NCBI GenBank assembly: GCA_002336675.1
Contig: DDEI01000081.1
Coordinates: 15,347-34,487 of the forward strand
Reading direction: 5' to 3'
DNA from: Flavobacteriales bacterium UBA1958
Lineage (GTDB): Bacteria; Bacteroidota; Bacteroidia; Flavobacteriales_D; Sanyastnellaceae
DNA length: 19,141 nt
The translations under genes were made by a program, and so were the position numbers. The notes below the pieces were generated by a model. That model ran no database searches. It had not been told where the DNA came from and saw nothing but the letters and a program-made list of their open reading frames with translations. The stretch's first letter is position 1. Each line of letters opens with the position of its first letter. This document shows positions 7,605-15,468 of this stretch, in pieces.

Positions 7605-9839
7605 CTATTCTTTAAGGAATACTCCTCTAGAATCTCCTTTTTTCGAGCTTACGCTTAGCACATAAGTTCCAGAAGTTAAATGCTCTGTATCCAACTCTAG
7701 AATTCCTGAAGCTGAATTCATTATTTCTATTACTGTTCTTCCAGAAATATCATAAACCCTAATCATAGAATTGTCTTGGTCTAACATTACAGTTAATTTA
7801 ACTGAAGATGGGTTTGGAAAAAATTGAAGCTGTAAGCCTTTTTCTTCATCTAGAGCTGTTATCGACGCGCAGAAATCCTGAGATTCTTCAGAGGAAAACT
7901 CTCCATTAGAAGATGCTACTTCTACATTTAATTGATTCTCTATGGTATAACTCCCTTCACCGTAATCACAGCAGATACCGTCCTCATACTCATCATAAAT
8001 AGTGAAAACGAAACAACCTTCAGGAAGACAAAACTCCTCTATCACCAATACACTTTCTTCTGTATAAGGACCTCCGCTAGCTATAACAGTGGCTCCATCA
8101 CTCACTTCCCACGTAGTTTCTTCTGGGTACTCATCTAAAGTTAAGTTTAACTGAAAAATAGAAGGGTTTTCTATGATAACGGCAGTAAAAGTAAACGAGC
8201 TTGAATTATTTGATTCGTCTTCATCTTCTTCAATTTCTACTGATACCTGGAGCGTATTCTCGCCATTCTGTAATGCCTGTGGACTCAAATTCACCAATAC
8301 ACTCTGGTTACTCCCTAAACTTCCAGACCAGTTCACTTGCTCTAAAGTATTCCCGTTTAATTGAACAGTTACCAATGCCTCAGTAAGATTTTCTTCACCG
8401 TTATTAAAAATAGTGGCTGTTGGATATATAGTAGCTTGACATAACACTCCTTCTATTTCATTATTTATTGATACACTCGCGTCATTAGCGTATTGAATAG
8501 CTCCTTCTGGCCATCCATCTAAAGCTAATGGACTGCTGTTTTGTGGATCTAACCAGTCCTTTAATCTGGTTTGAGGACTATTCCCATCCCACGAGACTCC
8601 AAACCTTCCATACCAGTCAGCTTGCCCATTATTTACTTGCCCGCTGCATGCGGCATATCCTCCATAAAGCTGACCTATGATTCGGTGATTCTGATCAAAC
8701 AAGGGAGAACCTGAAGAACCTCCCTCCGTAACACCATCCTCCCACTCATCTATATACCAAACAGCAGCGCCTCCTTGGTTAGCATGGTAAGGATTATCTT
8801 CATCAAAACAGATTTTCATTACATCTCCCGATGGATGATGAATGCTTGTAGTTGCAGTTACACTTTCATCATCTGATCTATCCCAACCTGCATATTGCAC
8901 GTCGTAACTAGCAGGAGGAGATGAACTTAATTCTATTAAAGCAAAATCACTCCCCCCATTGCTTGCTACTAAATCCCCTGAAGAGATAGTTTGAAGTGTC
9001 GGACCACTGCTCCCCGCACAACTTGTAGACTCATGGTTAAACAGATAAACCCAGTTACTGGGGTTTCCTAAGCAATGATTAGCCGTAAGAAAGTAAGGTG
9101 TTCCATCATTTGAAGTGTTGTTGACTAATGCTCCGGTACAAACTGCGTTACCTCCATTAATAATAAGCGCTACTGATTTCTTTTCAATCTGCCAATCTTC
9201 TCCTTCCGGACAGTTGACATTTATGTTACATGCTCCTGAATTACCATAAGGTCCTCTTTCTGGATCGTCGTATTGGTTAATTATAGCTCTATATCCCTGA
9301 ACTACCATACCCAATCTTAACTCCCCTTCATCAACTCCAGCTGGAACCAAATATTCGATAATCACGGCTTCTGAGTGTAACAGACTTACTGGTAATACTC
9401 CAGCTTTTTTATTATTCTTGTAGTTGAATGACCCTAAAAACTCAGATCGCTCTGAATTCCATATAAACAATTCAGCTCCCTTATGAAGAACAAATCTGTC
9501 AAACAAGAAAGAAAAAGAACTAGCATCTGCAGCCTTTACCCCTAACCTCCAAATTCTATCTCCATTCTCTAGCTCTGTCCATGAGCCACTGTTTTCTTTA
9601 GTGAAAGCTACATCGTGCTCTATTCCGAATCTAAAAGGGGTGTCTTTTTCTGCATCACCTATAGCATCCTGAAGACTGATTAAATTCATATCGAGGTCTC
9701 CGAACTCTTGGAAATCAATATTAAATCTTTCTACATCTTTTATATCCCACTGGTACGGCTCTCCTCCCTGAGAAATCTGCGCTATGACATTACCCGTCAT
9801 AAAAACCAAGGCGGCTAGACCAATTAAAATTCGATTCAT
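7605..9839 (-). CDS. secreted lysyl-endopeptidase-like S1 protease with T9SS sorting domain
   Basis: Predicted extracellular serine protease cutting after Lys. Seen: 744 residues. Signal peptide MNRILIGLAALVFMTGNVIA (1-20); propeptide to about 200; protease about 201-440, with H255 (TANHC), D298 (GGSDFALIEL) and S376 (GGSSGSP). Set against my recall of Achromobacter protease I, all six disulfide cysteines have partners (C204, C210, C234, C256, C274, C398). D408 (ADWYGR) matches the Asp giving Lys specificity; the Trp/His pair of that enzyme is not kept (GQLYGG here). About 450-552 is a CARDB-like beta domain and 560-640 a Cys-rich module (DEYEDGICC). The last ~75 residues, from FFPNPSS through VYDISGR to TSGTYVLSV, form a type-A T9SS sorting domain. 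Start is ATG 9839; an in-frame ATG at 9887 would put 16 charged residues before the signal peptide. Lies 13 nt after a lipoprotein gene. Confidence 0.93.
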   Translation of the reverse strand: MNRILIGLAALVFMTGNVIAQISQGGEPYQWDIKDVERFNIDFQEFGDLDMNLISLQDAIGDAEKDTPFRFGIEHDVAFTKENSGSWTELENGDRIWRLGVKAADASSFSFLFDRFVLHKGAELFIWNSERSEFLGSFNYKNNKKAGVLPVSLLHSEAVIIEYLVPAGVDEGELRLGMVVQGYRAIINQYDDPERGPYGNSGACNINVNCPEGEDWQIEKKSVALIINGGNAVCTGALVNNTSNDGTPYFLTANHCLGNPSNWVYLFNHESTSCAGSSGPTLQTISSGDLVASNGGSDFALIELSSSPPASYDVQYAGWDRSDDESVTATTSIHHPSGDVMKICFDEDNPYHANQGGAAVWYIDEWEDGVTEGGSSGSPLFDQNHRIIGQLYGGYAACSGQVNNGQADWYGRFGVSWDGNSPQTRLKDWLDPQNSSPLALDGWPEGAIQYANDASVSINNEIEGVLCQATIYPTATIFNNGEENLTEALVTVQLNGNTLEQVNWSGSLGSNQSVLVNLSPQALQNGENTLQVSVEIEEDEDESNNSSSFTFTAVIIENPSIFQLNLTLDEYPEETTWEVSDGATVIASGGPYTEESVLVIEEFCLPEGCFVFTIYDEYEDGICCDYGEGSYTIENQLNVEVASSNGEFSSEESQDFCASITALDEEKGLQLQFFPNPSSVKLTVMLDQDNSMIRVYDISGRTVIEIMNSASGILELDTEHLTSGTYVLSVSSKKGDSRGVFLKE

Positions 9840-9852
9840 TGTTTTTTTTGTT

Positions 9853-10308
9853 TTACTTATACCTATATCTATTCTCCTGTTTTTCATAACCTAGTATTCT
9901 CACGTCCAATTCCAAAGTACCGAGATATCTCACTGGCTCTAGGTTAAACTCTATGGTATCAGTTAAAAGAGCTCTGCACCTATCGCCATTGGCATTGTGT
10001 TCTAAATTTAGTGTAATCTTAGGTGGTAAGCTCTTAGCGTAAGCCCCATTCGTTTTGAGTTTCCACTCGTGCGCTTCACACCCTCCACCATATTGTACAA
10101 GTAAAATTAGATTATCCCCCTCTACATTAGATTCTAAAAGTCTAAAACTATCCGTCTTGATATTCTTATATGTAGGGTCTATTTCTACAATAGAAATCAT
10201 TTCTGTCTGATCTGCCAGAGATGTTTTCATCTCTCCCCTCATCTTGCATGAAGAGGAAACTATTATTAATGCACCAACTATAATTAGAGCACCTTTCAAT
10301 CTTTTCAT
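9853..10308 (-). CDS. small lipoprotein of unknown function
   Basis: Not recognised as a named family. Seen: 151 residues. A basic, hydrophobic leader MKRLKGALIIVGALIIVSSS ends in C21, a relaxed lipobox, so the protein is probably lipid-anchored in an envelope membrane. The mature part looks like a single beta-rich domain. GDNLILLVQYGGGCEAHEW (64-82) is its most distinctive part, with C77 and H80 spaced C-x2-H, and a second cysteine, C111, lies in GDRCRALLTDTIEFNL. This GGC-x2-H plus C-x-ALLT pattern recurs, to my recollection, in uncharacterised Bacteroidota lipoproteins. A metal site or disulfide is possible (inference). The gene ends 13 nt before the protease ATG on the same strand, so the two are probably co-transcribed. 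The start is ATG 10308. Confidence 0.8.
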   Translation of the reverse strand: MKRLKGALIIVGALIIVSSSCKMRGEMKTSLADQTEMISIVEIDPTYKNIKTDSFRLLESNVEGDNLILLVQYGGGCEAHEWKLKTNGAYAKSLPPKITLNLEHNANGDRCRALLTDTIEFNLEPVRYLGTLELDVRILGYEKQENRYRYK

Positions 10309-10330
10309 TTGTTTACTATTTAGCGCTGCA

Positions 10331-10348
10331 GTGCCACAAAAATGCCAA
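10331..10348 (-). promoter_or_regulatory. candidate sigma-54 promoter of the lipoprotein-protease unit
   Basis: The minus strand reads TTGGCATTTTTGTGGCAC: GG and GC separated by exactly 10 nt, as in -24/-12 promoters. The -24 half (TTGGCA) is good; the -12 half (GTGGCA) has G for T before GC. The predicted start would lie about 13 nt before the lipoprotein ATG. No clean TAnnTTTG box is seen here; TATCTTGG nearby is one base off. Confidence 0.35.
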
Positions 10349-10367
10349 GATACTGGTTATTGGATTT

Positions 10368-12383
10368 CTATTTTTTAGATTCGTATAACTTTTTAAGTTC
10401 GATTAGTTCATCTCTTAATCTAGCAGCCTCCATGAACTCCATATCTTTAGCGGCTTTCTCCATGGTCTTTTGGGTCTTTTCGATGGTTTTCTGTAAATCA
10501 TCTGAATTCATATACTGAACTACAGGATCCGCAGCTATCGCAGCAGAAGTATCTATCTCATTATAATTCCCTGGCCTGGAGACTACACCAGAATTTTCGA
10601 ATAATGTTTCATTCTTTTTACTTATCTGCTCTGGCACTAATCCATGCTTGATATTATGAGCTACCTGTTTTTCTCTTCTTCTATCCGTTTCATCCATTGT
10701 AGTCTGCATGGAACCCGTAATCTTATCTGCATACATGATTACTTTTCCGTTTACATTTCTCGCGGCTCGCCCTGCGGTTTGCGTCAGAGACCTATTGCTA
10801 CGCAGAAAACCTTCTTTATCTGCATCCATTATAGCCACTAGCGACACTTCAGGTAAATCCAGTCCTTCTCTCAGAAGATTCACTCCCACGAGCACATCGA
10901 ACACTCCTTCTCTTAAATCTCTTAGAATCTCTATTCTGTCCAGTGTTTTCACCTCGGAGTGAATGTATCTGCAGGCTATATCTAATTTATCTAAATATTT
11001 AGAAAATTCTTCAGCCATTCTTTTGGTTAGTGTAGTAACCAAAACTCTCTCATTTTTAGCTATCACTCCGTGAATCTCATCGAGTAAATCATCTATCTGA
11101 TTAATGCTCGGGCGCACCTCTATAGGTGGGTCCAATAACCCCGTAGGACGAACGACCTGTTCAATTATTACTCCTTCAGATTTTTCCAACTCATAATCTG
11201 CAGGAGTAGCGCTTACATAAACCACTTGGTTTAGCATGTCCTGCCATTCTTCAAATTTTAAAGGACGGTTATCTATAGCCGAGGGAAGTCTAAATCCATA
11301 ATCTACTAAATTTACTTTTCTAGCTCGATCTCCTCCATACATAGCTCCTATCTGCGGAATGGTAACATGGCTCTCATCTATGACAAAAAGGAAATCGTCT
11401 GGGAAATAGTCTATCAAACAGAACGGTCTCTCTCCAGGCTGACGCCTATCGAAGTAACGCGAGTAATTTTCTATTCCTGAGCAAAAGCCTAGCTCACGCA
11501 TCATTTCTAAATCATGTTCTACTCTTTCTTGAAGTCTTTTTGCTTCTAAAAACTTTCCTTCGGATTTGAAAAAATCTACTTGGTTTACCATTTCCTGTTG
11601 AATCTCCCAAATAGCGCTCTCCATGGTGTCTTTTCCTGTCACAAATAAATTGGCAGGATAGATTTTGATCTCTTCGAAGTCCAGTATTTTAACTCCACTA
11701 TCAGGGTCAAATGTATATATCTCTTCTATCTCATCTCCCCAAAAAACAATTCTAAGTGCGTGATCTGCGTAGGCTAAAAATATATCTACCTGATCACCCA
11801 CCACACGGAAAGTTCCTCTAGTAAAAAGGTCTCTGGTTCTGCTATACAAACTTGAAACTAGCCTGTACAAAAATTTATTTCTAGAGATAATTTCTCCTTT
11901 AGTCACAGAAATCACACTCTTATGAAACTCTACTGGATTACCTATTCCGTATATGCACGATACAGATGCCACTATAATAAGATCCCTTTTCCCGCTTAAT
12001 AAAGCAGATGAACAAGCCAACCTTAATTTTTCAATTTCCTGATTTATCTGCAAGTCTTTTTCTATGTAAGTACCTGTAGTTGGAATAAATGCTTCTGGCT
12101 GATAATAATCATAATAACTCACGAAGTACTCCACTTGATTCTCAGGAAAGAACTGCTTAAACTCAGAGTATAACTGGGCTGCTAATGTTTTATTATGAGA
12201 GAGAATAAGCGTTGGCCGCTGTGTTTTTTCTATCAGATTAGCTATAGTAAATGTTTTTCCAGAACCCGTAACTCCCAAAAGTGTTTGGTGTTCAGTTCCG
12301 TTTTCTATTCCTTCTGTTAGCTGTCTTATAGCTTCTGGCTGATCTCCTGCTGGCTTAAATTCTGAATGTAATTTGAATTTCAT
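10368..12383 (-). CDS. uvrB: excinuclease ABC subunit B
   Basis: DNA-damage-recognition helicase-like subunit of the UvrABC nucleotide excision repair complex. Seen: 671 residues with Walker A GVTGSGKT (37-44), the DNA-binding beta-hairpin region YYDYYQPEAFIPTTGTYIEK (90-109), DESH (336-339), helicase motifs VYVSATP (388-394) and TQTAGRAARN (534-543), and a C-terminal UVR domain (about 631-667) that binds UvrC. Length and order are typical. ATG 12383 gives the normal MKFKLHSEFKPAGDQP start. The frame stays open 14 codons further to a TTG, but that TTG is the predicted -33 element, so it is not the start. Single-gene unit with its own promoter, which lies very close to the ATG. No LexA-type palindrome was noticed. 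Confidence 0.97.
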   Translation of the reverse strand: MKFKLHSEFKPAGDQPEAIRQLTEGIENGTEHQTLLGVTGSGKTFTIANLIEKTQRPTLILSHNKTLAAQLYSEFKQFFPENQVEYFVSYYDYYQPEAFIPTTGTYIEKDLQINQEIEKLRLACSSALLSGKRDLIIVASVSCIYGIGNPVEFHKSVISVTKGEIISRNKFLYRLVSSLYSRTRDLFTRGTFRVVGDQVDIFLAYADHALRIVFWGDEIEEIYTFDPDSGVKILDFEEIKIYPANLFVTGKDTMESAIWEIQQEMVNQVDFFKSEGKFLEAKRLQERVEHDLEMMRELGFCSGIENYSRYFDRRQPGERPFCLIDYFPDDFLFVIDESHVTIPQIGAMYGGDRARKVNLVDYGFRLPSAIDNRPLKFEEWQDMLNQVVYVSATPADYELEKSEGVIIEQVVRPTGLLDPPIEVRPSINQIDDLLDEIHGVIAKNERVLVTTLTKRMAEEFSKYLDKLDIACRYIHSEVKTLDRIEILRDLREGVFDVLVGVNLLREGLDLPEVSLVAIMDADKEGFLRSNRSLTQTAGRAARNVNGKVIMYADKITGSMQTTMDETDRRREKQVAHNIKHGLVPEQISKKNETLFENSGVVSRPGNYNEIDTSAAIAADPVVQYMNSDDLQKTIEKTQKTMEKAAKDMEFMEAARLRDELIELKKLYESKK

Positions 12384-12391
12384 GGTCTGAA

Positions 12392-12425
12392 CAAAGATAG
12401 TTTCTATACGGCAATTGAAGGTCAA
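12392..12425 (-). promoter_or_regulatory. uvrB promoter, nearly leaderless
   Basis: The minus strand has TTG (12425..12423), 23 nt, then TATCTTTG (12399..12392), a full -7 match. Only 8 nt separate the box from the uvrB ATG, so the transcript should carry a leader of a few bases at most. Confidence 0.65.
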
Positions 12426-12480
12426 GAATTAGACACACACATTTCTTCAATTGAAACAACATCAACCCTTTTCATTCTGA

Positions 12481-12624
12481 ATGACTCTGTATGCTTTAAG
12501 ATGCGTTTTATTCTTCATTATTCTAATAATTGCTCTGAAAGCAACAGATAGAGCGCCTAAATCAGCGGGACATTTTAAATCATCCATTTACGCCTCTATA
12601 ACTCTTCAACTTCCCTTCAGATAA
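12481..12624 (+). CDS. doubtful 47-codon ORF with hydrophobic N-terminus
   Basis: Seen: ATG 12481 to TAA 12624 on the plus strand, within the otherwise empty gap between uvrB and the GT-C gene. The peptide begins MTLYALRCVLFFIILIIALK, which resembles a signal anchor, and continues polar and basic (APKSAGHFKSS). An in-frame stop lies directly before the ATG. No TAnnTTTG box is seen upstream, and its 3' end overlaps the likely terminator of the opposing operon. It may be a small membrane peptide or chance. The rest of 12426-12663 holds nothing else I can name. Confidence 0.2.
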   Translation: MTLYALRCVLFFIILIIALKATDRAPKSAGHFKSSIYASITLQLPFR

Positions 12625-12648
12625 AAACCTAATAGTTCAATGACTATT
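12621..12648 (-). terminator. weak intrinsic terminator of the glycan operon
   Basis: On the minus strand a 7-bp A/T-rich hairpin (TAATAGT/ACTATTA, arms 12649..12643 and 12636..12630) starts 15 nt after the GT-C stop and is followed by AGGTTTTTAT. The stem is weak, so termination here is only probable. Confidence 0.4.
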
Positions 12649-12663
12649 AAATCATTAACAAAA

Positions 12664-13977
12664 TCACTCAAATTGTACACTCGTCTCCTTTTTTTGGCGG
12701 CTCTTTTTGACTAACTCTCTCCCCATTAAATAGAATAATACCCCATACTGAATAAATAAAAAGAACGGTTTTTCTTCTATTGTTCCATTGATATAAAAGG
12801 AATACGAGAGAAATATTAATCCTGTCCACCAGAAAGGGTACTTATGCTTAGAAAACAATGAAATACCAAAAGGTGTAAGCGCATACCAAGGATGAACCGT
12901 GGTGCTCATTAATAGATACACTGTGCTCACAATTAATGCTGCTGCTGGCAGACTCAACTTCCACGTATTCTGTGGAAAAAAACTAAGGGAAGAGATCACC
13001 AAAACTGTAATACCTGCCATAATAGGCCCTGCTGTTCCCACTATATCCCAGCCTAAAGCTAATTCGCCTATCCATTTTACGATGTAAAATATACTGGCAT
13101 TAAACTCGAAACTTTGAAAATATAAATCGATGCTGCTCCAAATATTTAAGAGTACATCTAAACTTAAAAAAGGAAGGAATGTAATTAGAAATGTTAGCCC
13201 AGTAATAGCACCATATTTGATACTTATTTTCCATCCGAGACATGGAATAAGAAGAGGCAAAAACATTAATGGAAACAACTTTGTACTAATAGCTATTCCG
13301 AAAAAGATAGCCGACAGTAGCCAACTCTTTTTAAAACAGAAAACTGCCAAGATTATATACGTCAGCATGACCACTTCGAAATGAAGATTTCCAATCCCCT
13401 CTATTATGACTAACGGATTTAATGCCCAGAGTGAAAATTTACCTATTGCAACACCTTTACTTAGTGCCAGCCGAAATAATGTAAACAACCCTATAAATTC
13501 AGTAAGAAAAAAGAGGATTTTAAGAGTTAATAATCTTCCATAAATAGAATCCGTGAATAAACCTGAAGCTACAAAGTAAAGCTGATTAACTGGCGGATAA
13601 ACCGAGAAATAATCTGGAGAATTCATCTGCTTATAAAGCTCTCCATTTAATGTGGTATCGAATTCATCCAAAACGATTAAACTTGAAGGCGTATATTCAT
13701 ATACATTATTACCGCTCAGCGTAATCTGTCCATCCCATATAAAACGATGATAATCGTCCGATAATGTAGGCGTAGCAAAAAGCCAAAATACTCTTAATGC
13801 AACAGCCATATAAAAGACATCTGTTATCTCATATTCATCTATTATTAATAGGTAAAGCCAGAATGCCCCGGTAAAGAGTCCAAGAAGCATATAAAAATCT
13901 TCCCTGGCTGTGAAAAATACTAGAATGTGCGCTACAAAAGTTAAAAACACAATTCCCACTCGCCAAAATGAACTCAT
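12664..13977 (-). CDS. polytopic GT-C glycosyltransferase (GT87/DUF2029-like)
   Basis: Predicted to transfer a sugar from a polyprenyl-phosphate donor to a glycan or lipid on the outer face of the inner membrane. Seen: 437 residues, almost wholly membrane-embedded, with about ten or more hydrophobic segments. The first long loop carries the adjacent acidic pair D74-D75 in TLSDDYHRFIWDGQ (71-84), a hallmark of GT-C enzymes, followed by NVYEYTPS (91-98) and YPPVNQLYF (127-135). ALNPLVIIEGIGNLHFE (185-201), STKLFPLMFLPLL (231-243) and VHPWY (361-365) match bacterial mannosyltransferase-like proteins of the DUF2029 type. The tail is basic and cytoplasmic. The exact sugar is unknown. Last gene of the operon, 14 nt after the CslA-like gene. 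The start is ATG 13977. Confidence 0.8.
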   Translation of the reverse strand: MSSFWRVGIVFLTFVAHILVFFTAREDFYMLLGLFTGAFWLYLLIIDEYEITDVFYMAVALRVFWLFATPTLSDDYHRFIWDGQITLSGNNVYEYTPSSLIVLDEFDTTLNGELYKQMNSPDYFSVYPPVNQLYFVASGLFTDSIYGRLLTLKILFFLTEFIGLFTLFRLALSKGVAIGKFSLWALNPLVIIEGIGNLHFEVVMLTYIILAVFCFKKSWLLSAIFFGIAISTKLFPLMFLPLLIPCLGWKISIKYGAITGLTFLITFLPFLSLDVLLNIWSSIDLYFQSFEFNASIFYIVKWIGELALGWDIVGTAGPIMAGITVLVISSLSFFPQNTWKLSLPAAALIVSTVYLLMSTTVHPWYALTPFGISLFSKHKYPFWWTGLIFLSYSFYINGTIEEKPFFLFIQYGVLFYLMGRELVKKSRQKKETSVQFE

Positions 13978-13991
13978 GTTACCGTGCAGAT

Positions 13992-15467
13992 TTATGACAT
14001 TTGGGTATGCTTTACCGAATAGAAACTTACGACACCGAAACCTACTGTCAGCATCACATGAAAAGGAAGTAGTCCGTAATCTCCCAAATAAATAGCATAT
14101 CCTATAGCTGACAAAAAGTAAAGCGTTATAAACACTTCTAAGATGGTGAGCGGATTCACCTTAAAAGCTCTGTACTTCTTATTCGCCCATGTACCCGATT
14201 TTTCTTCTAGAGCAAATTTAGGTGTTCTTACAAATGGTGTTTTTCTTCCGATATACCCTTCGATTACTGCTATGCTGTTATGAAGAGATAGCCCCATACT
14301 TACTGATAAGAAAAGAGGAAATCTCACAATGAATCTCAATAAACTTTTTATTCCTCCTTTTTCTGAATGGCTCATGCTTAACCAGTAGAAATAACTTAGA
14401 ACAAGAAAACTAGAAACAAAAACACTAGCTAGCTTGAAGATGGAATCATATCCTTCAAAATTATGCTTGATCAAAAGAACAGGTACACTTAAGATGGATG
14501 TACAAAAGATACAGATAAACACAAAACTATTCAGAAGATGAAATGCAGCATGGACTTTAGTCTTCCAGTCGAGCTGTTTTGTTCTCATTACTTTAGGGAG
14601 ATTTTTTACTGCGCATTCTGCAGCTCCTTTGGTCCAACGAAACTGTTGATTTTTAAGAGAATTCATCTCTGCCGGAAGTTCCGCAGGAGAAAGCACATCC
14701 TCTAAATAAGTGAATTTCCAGCCTTTCATTTGAGCTCTATAACTCAAGTCTAAATCTTCTGTAATTGTATCACTCTGCCATCCTCCTGCATCTTCTATGC
14801 AAGTTTTTCTCCACACACCAGCAGTTCCATTAAAGTTTATGAAATGACCTAGTGAGTTTCTTCCTACTTGCTCTACAGTAAAATGCGCATCTAACGCGAA
14901 AGCCTGCAACTTAGTTAGAAAGCTATAATTCTTATTTAGATGTTGCCATCTAGTCTGCACCACTCCTATCTCATCTGAAGCATAAAAGTGAGGAATTGTT
15001 TTTCTCAGAAATAAAGGATCTGGAACAAAATCGGCATCGAAAATGGCTATAAACTCGCCCTTAATTTTCTGCATTCCATAAGCCAAAGCACCTGCCTTAT
15101 ATCCTTTTCTTTCGGGCCTTTGTATATGTGAAATATCAAACCCTAACGCTTGCAGTGCTTTTACTTTTACGGCAGCTACTTGGAAAGATTCGTCTGTAGA
15201 ATCATCTAAAAGCTGAATATCCAATTTCGATTTATCGTAGTCCATCTTAGCTATAGATGCTAGTAATCTCTCTACTACGTATAATTCATTATACACCGGA
15301 AGCTGAATCGTGACTCTAGGCCATTCTTTATCTTCCATGCTACAGCTGGTTTTCTTCACAGCTTTTTTCTGTTTGGAATATGCTAATGCTAAGCTCAACT
15401 GCATAATACTATAGGCAAATATGAACAGAAGGAAAAAGGCATATAATAAGATGAGGATGATCTCCAT
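13992..15467 (-). CDS. processive family 2 glycosyltransferase (cellulose synthase/CslA-like)
   Basis: Membrane polysaccharide synthase-like enzyme; product unknown. Seen: 491 residues. A membrane helix covers about 3-28. The GT-A domain follows: VTIQLPVYNE (52-61), LLDDSTD (86-92), the metal-binding DAD (144-146), TED (236-238) as catalytic base, and QQFRW (274-278) as the QxxRW motif of processive enzymes. About four to five C-terminal helices follow (about 306-335, 344-363, 380-395, 441-462, 465-483). The GYIGRKTPFVRTPKF stretch (404-418) is conserved in the Bacteroidota CslA-like group. There is no PilZ domain, and no BcsB or BcsC neighbour, so this is not a standard cellulose operon. It begins 1 nt after the stop of the DPM1-like gene. 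The start is ATG 15467. Confidence 0.88.
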   Translation of the reverse strand: MEIILILLYAFFLLFIFAYSIMQLSLALAYSKQKKAVKKTSCSMEDKEWPRVTIQLPVYNELYVVERLLASIAKMDYDKSKLDIQLLDDSTDESFQVAAVKVKALQALGFDISHIQRPERKGYKAGALAYGMQKIKGEFIAIFDADFVPDPLFLRKTIPHFYASDEIGVVQTRWQHLNKNYSFLTKLQAFALDAHFTVEQVGRNSLGHFINFNGTAGVWRKTCIEDAGGWQSDTITEDLDLSYRAQMKGWKFTYLEDVLSPAELPAEMNSLKNQQFRWTKGAAECAVKNLPKVMRTKQLDWKTKVHAAFHLLNSFVFICIFCTSILSVPVLLIKHNFEGYDSIFKLASVFVSSFLVLSYFYWLSMSHSEKGGIKSLLRFIVRFPLFLSVSMGLSLHNSIAVIEGYIGRKTPFVRTPKFALEEKSGTWANKKYRAFKVNPLTILEVFITLYFLSAIGYAIYLGDYGLLPFHVMLTVGFGVVSFYSVKHTQMS

Positions 15468-15468
15468 A

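Noticed and set aside
9840..9887. ATG 9887 as start of the protease
   Set aside because: It overlaps the lipoprotein gene and would place 16 charged residues before a complete signal peptide.
10349..10367. Hairpin CCAA/TTGG after uvrB as its terminator
   Set aside because: The stem is only 4 bp, and the following T run belongs to the possible sigma-54 element; too weak to call.
12384..12425. Upstream TTG start for uvrB
   Set aside because: It coincides with the -33 element, and the added 14 residues do not resemble any UvrB; ATG 12383 gives the conserved start.
13992..15467. Bacterial cellulose synthase (bcsA)
   Set aside because: No PilZ domain and no BcsB, BcsC or BcsZ genes nearby; the sequence is closer to the CslA-like group.
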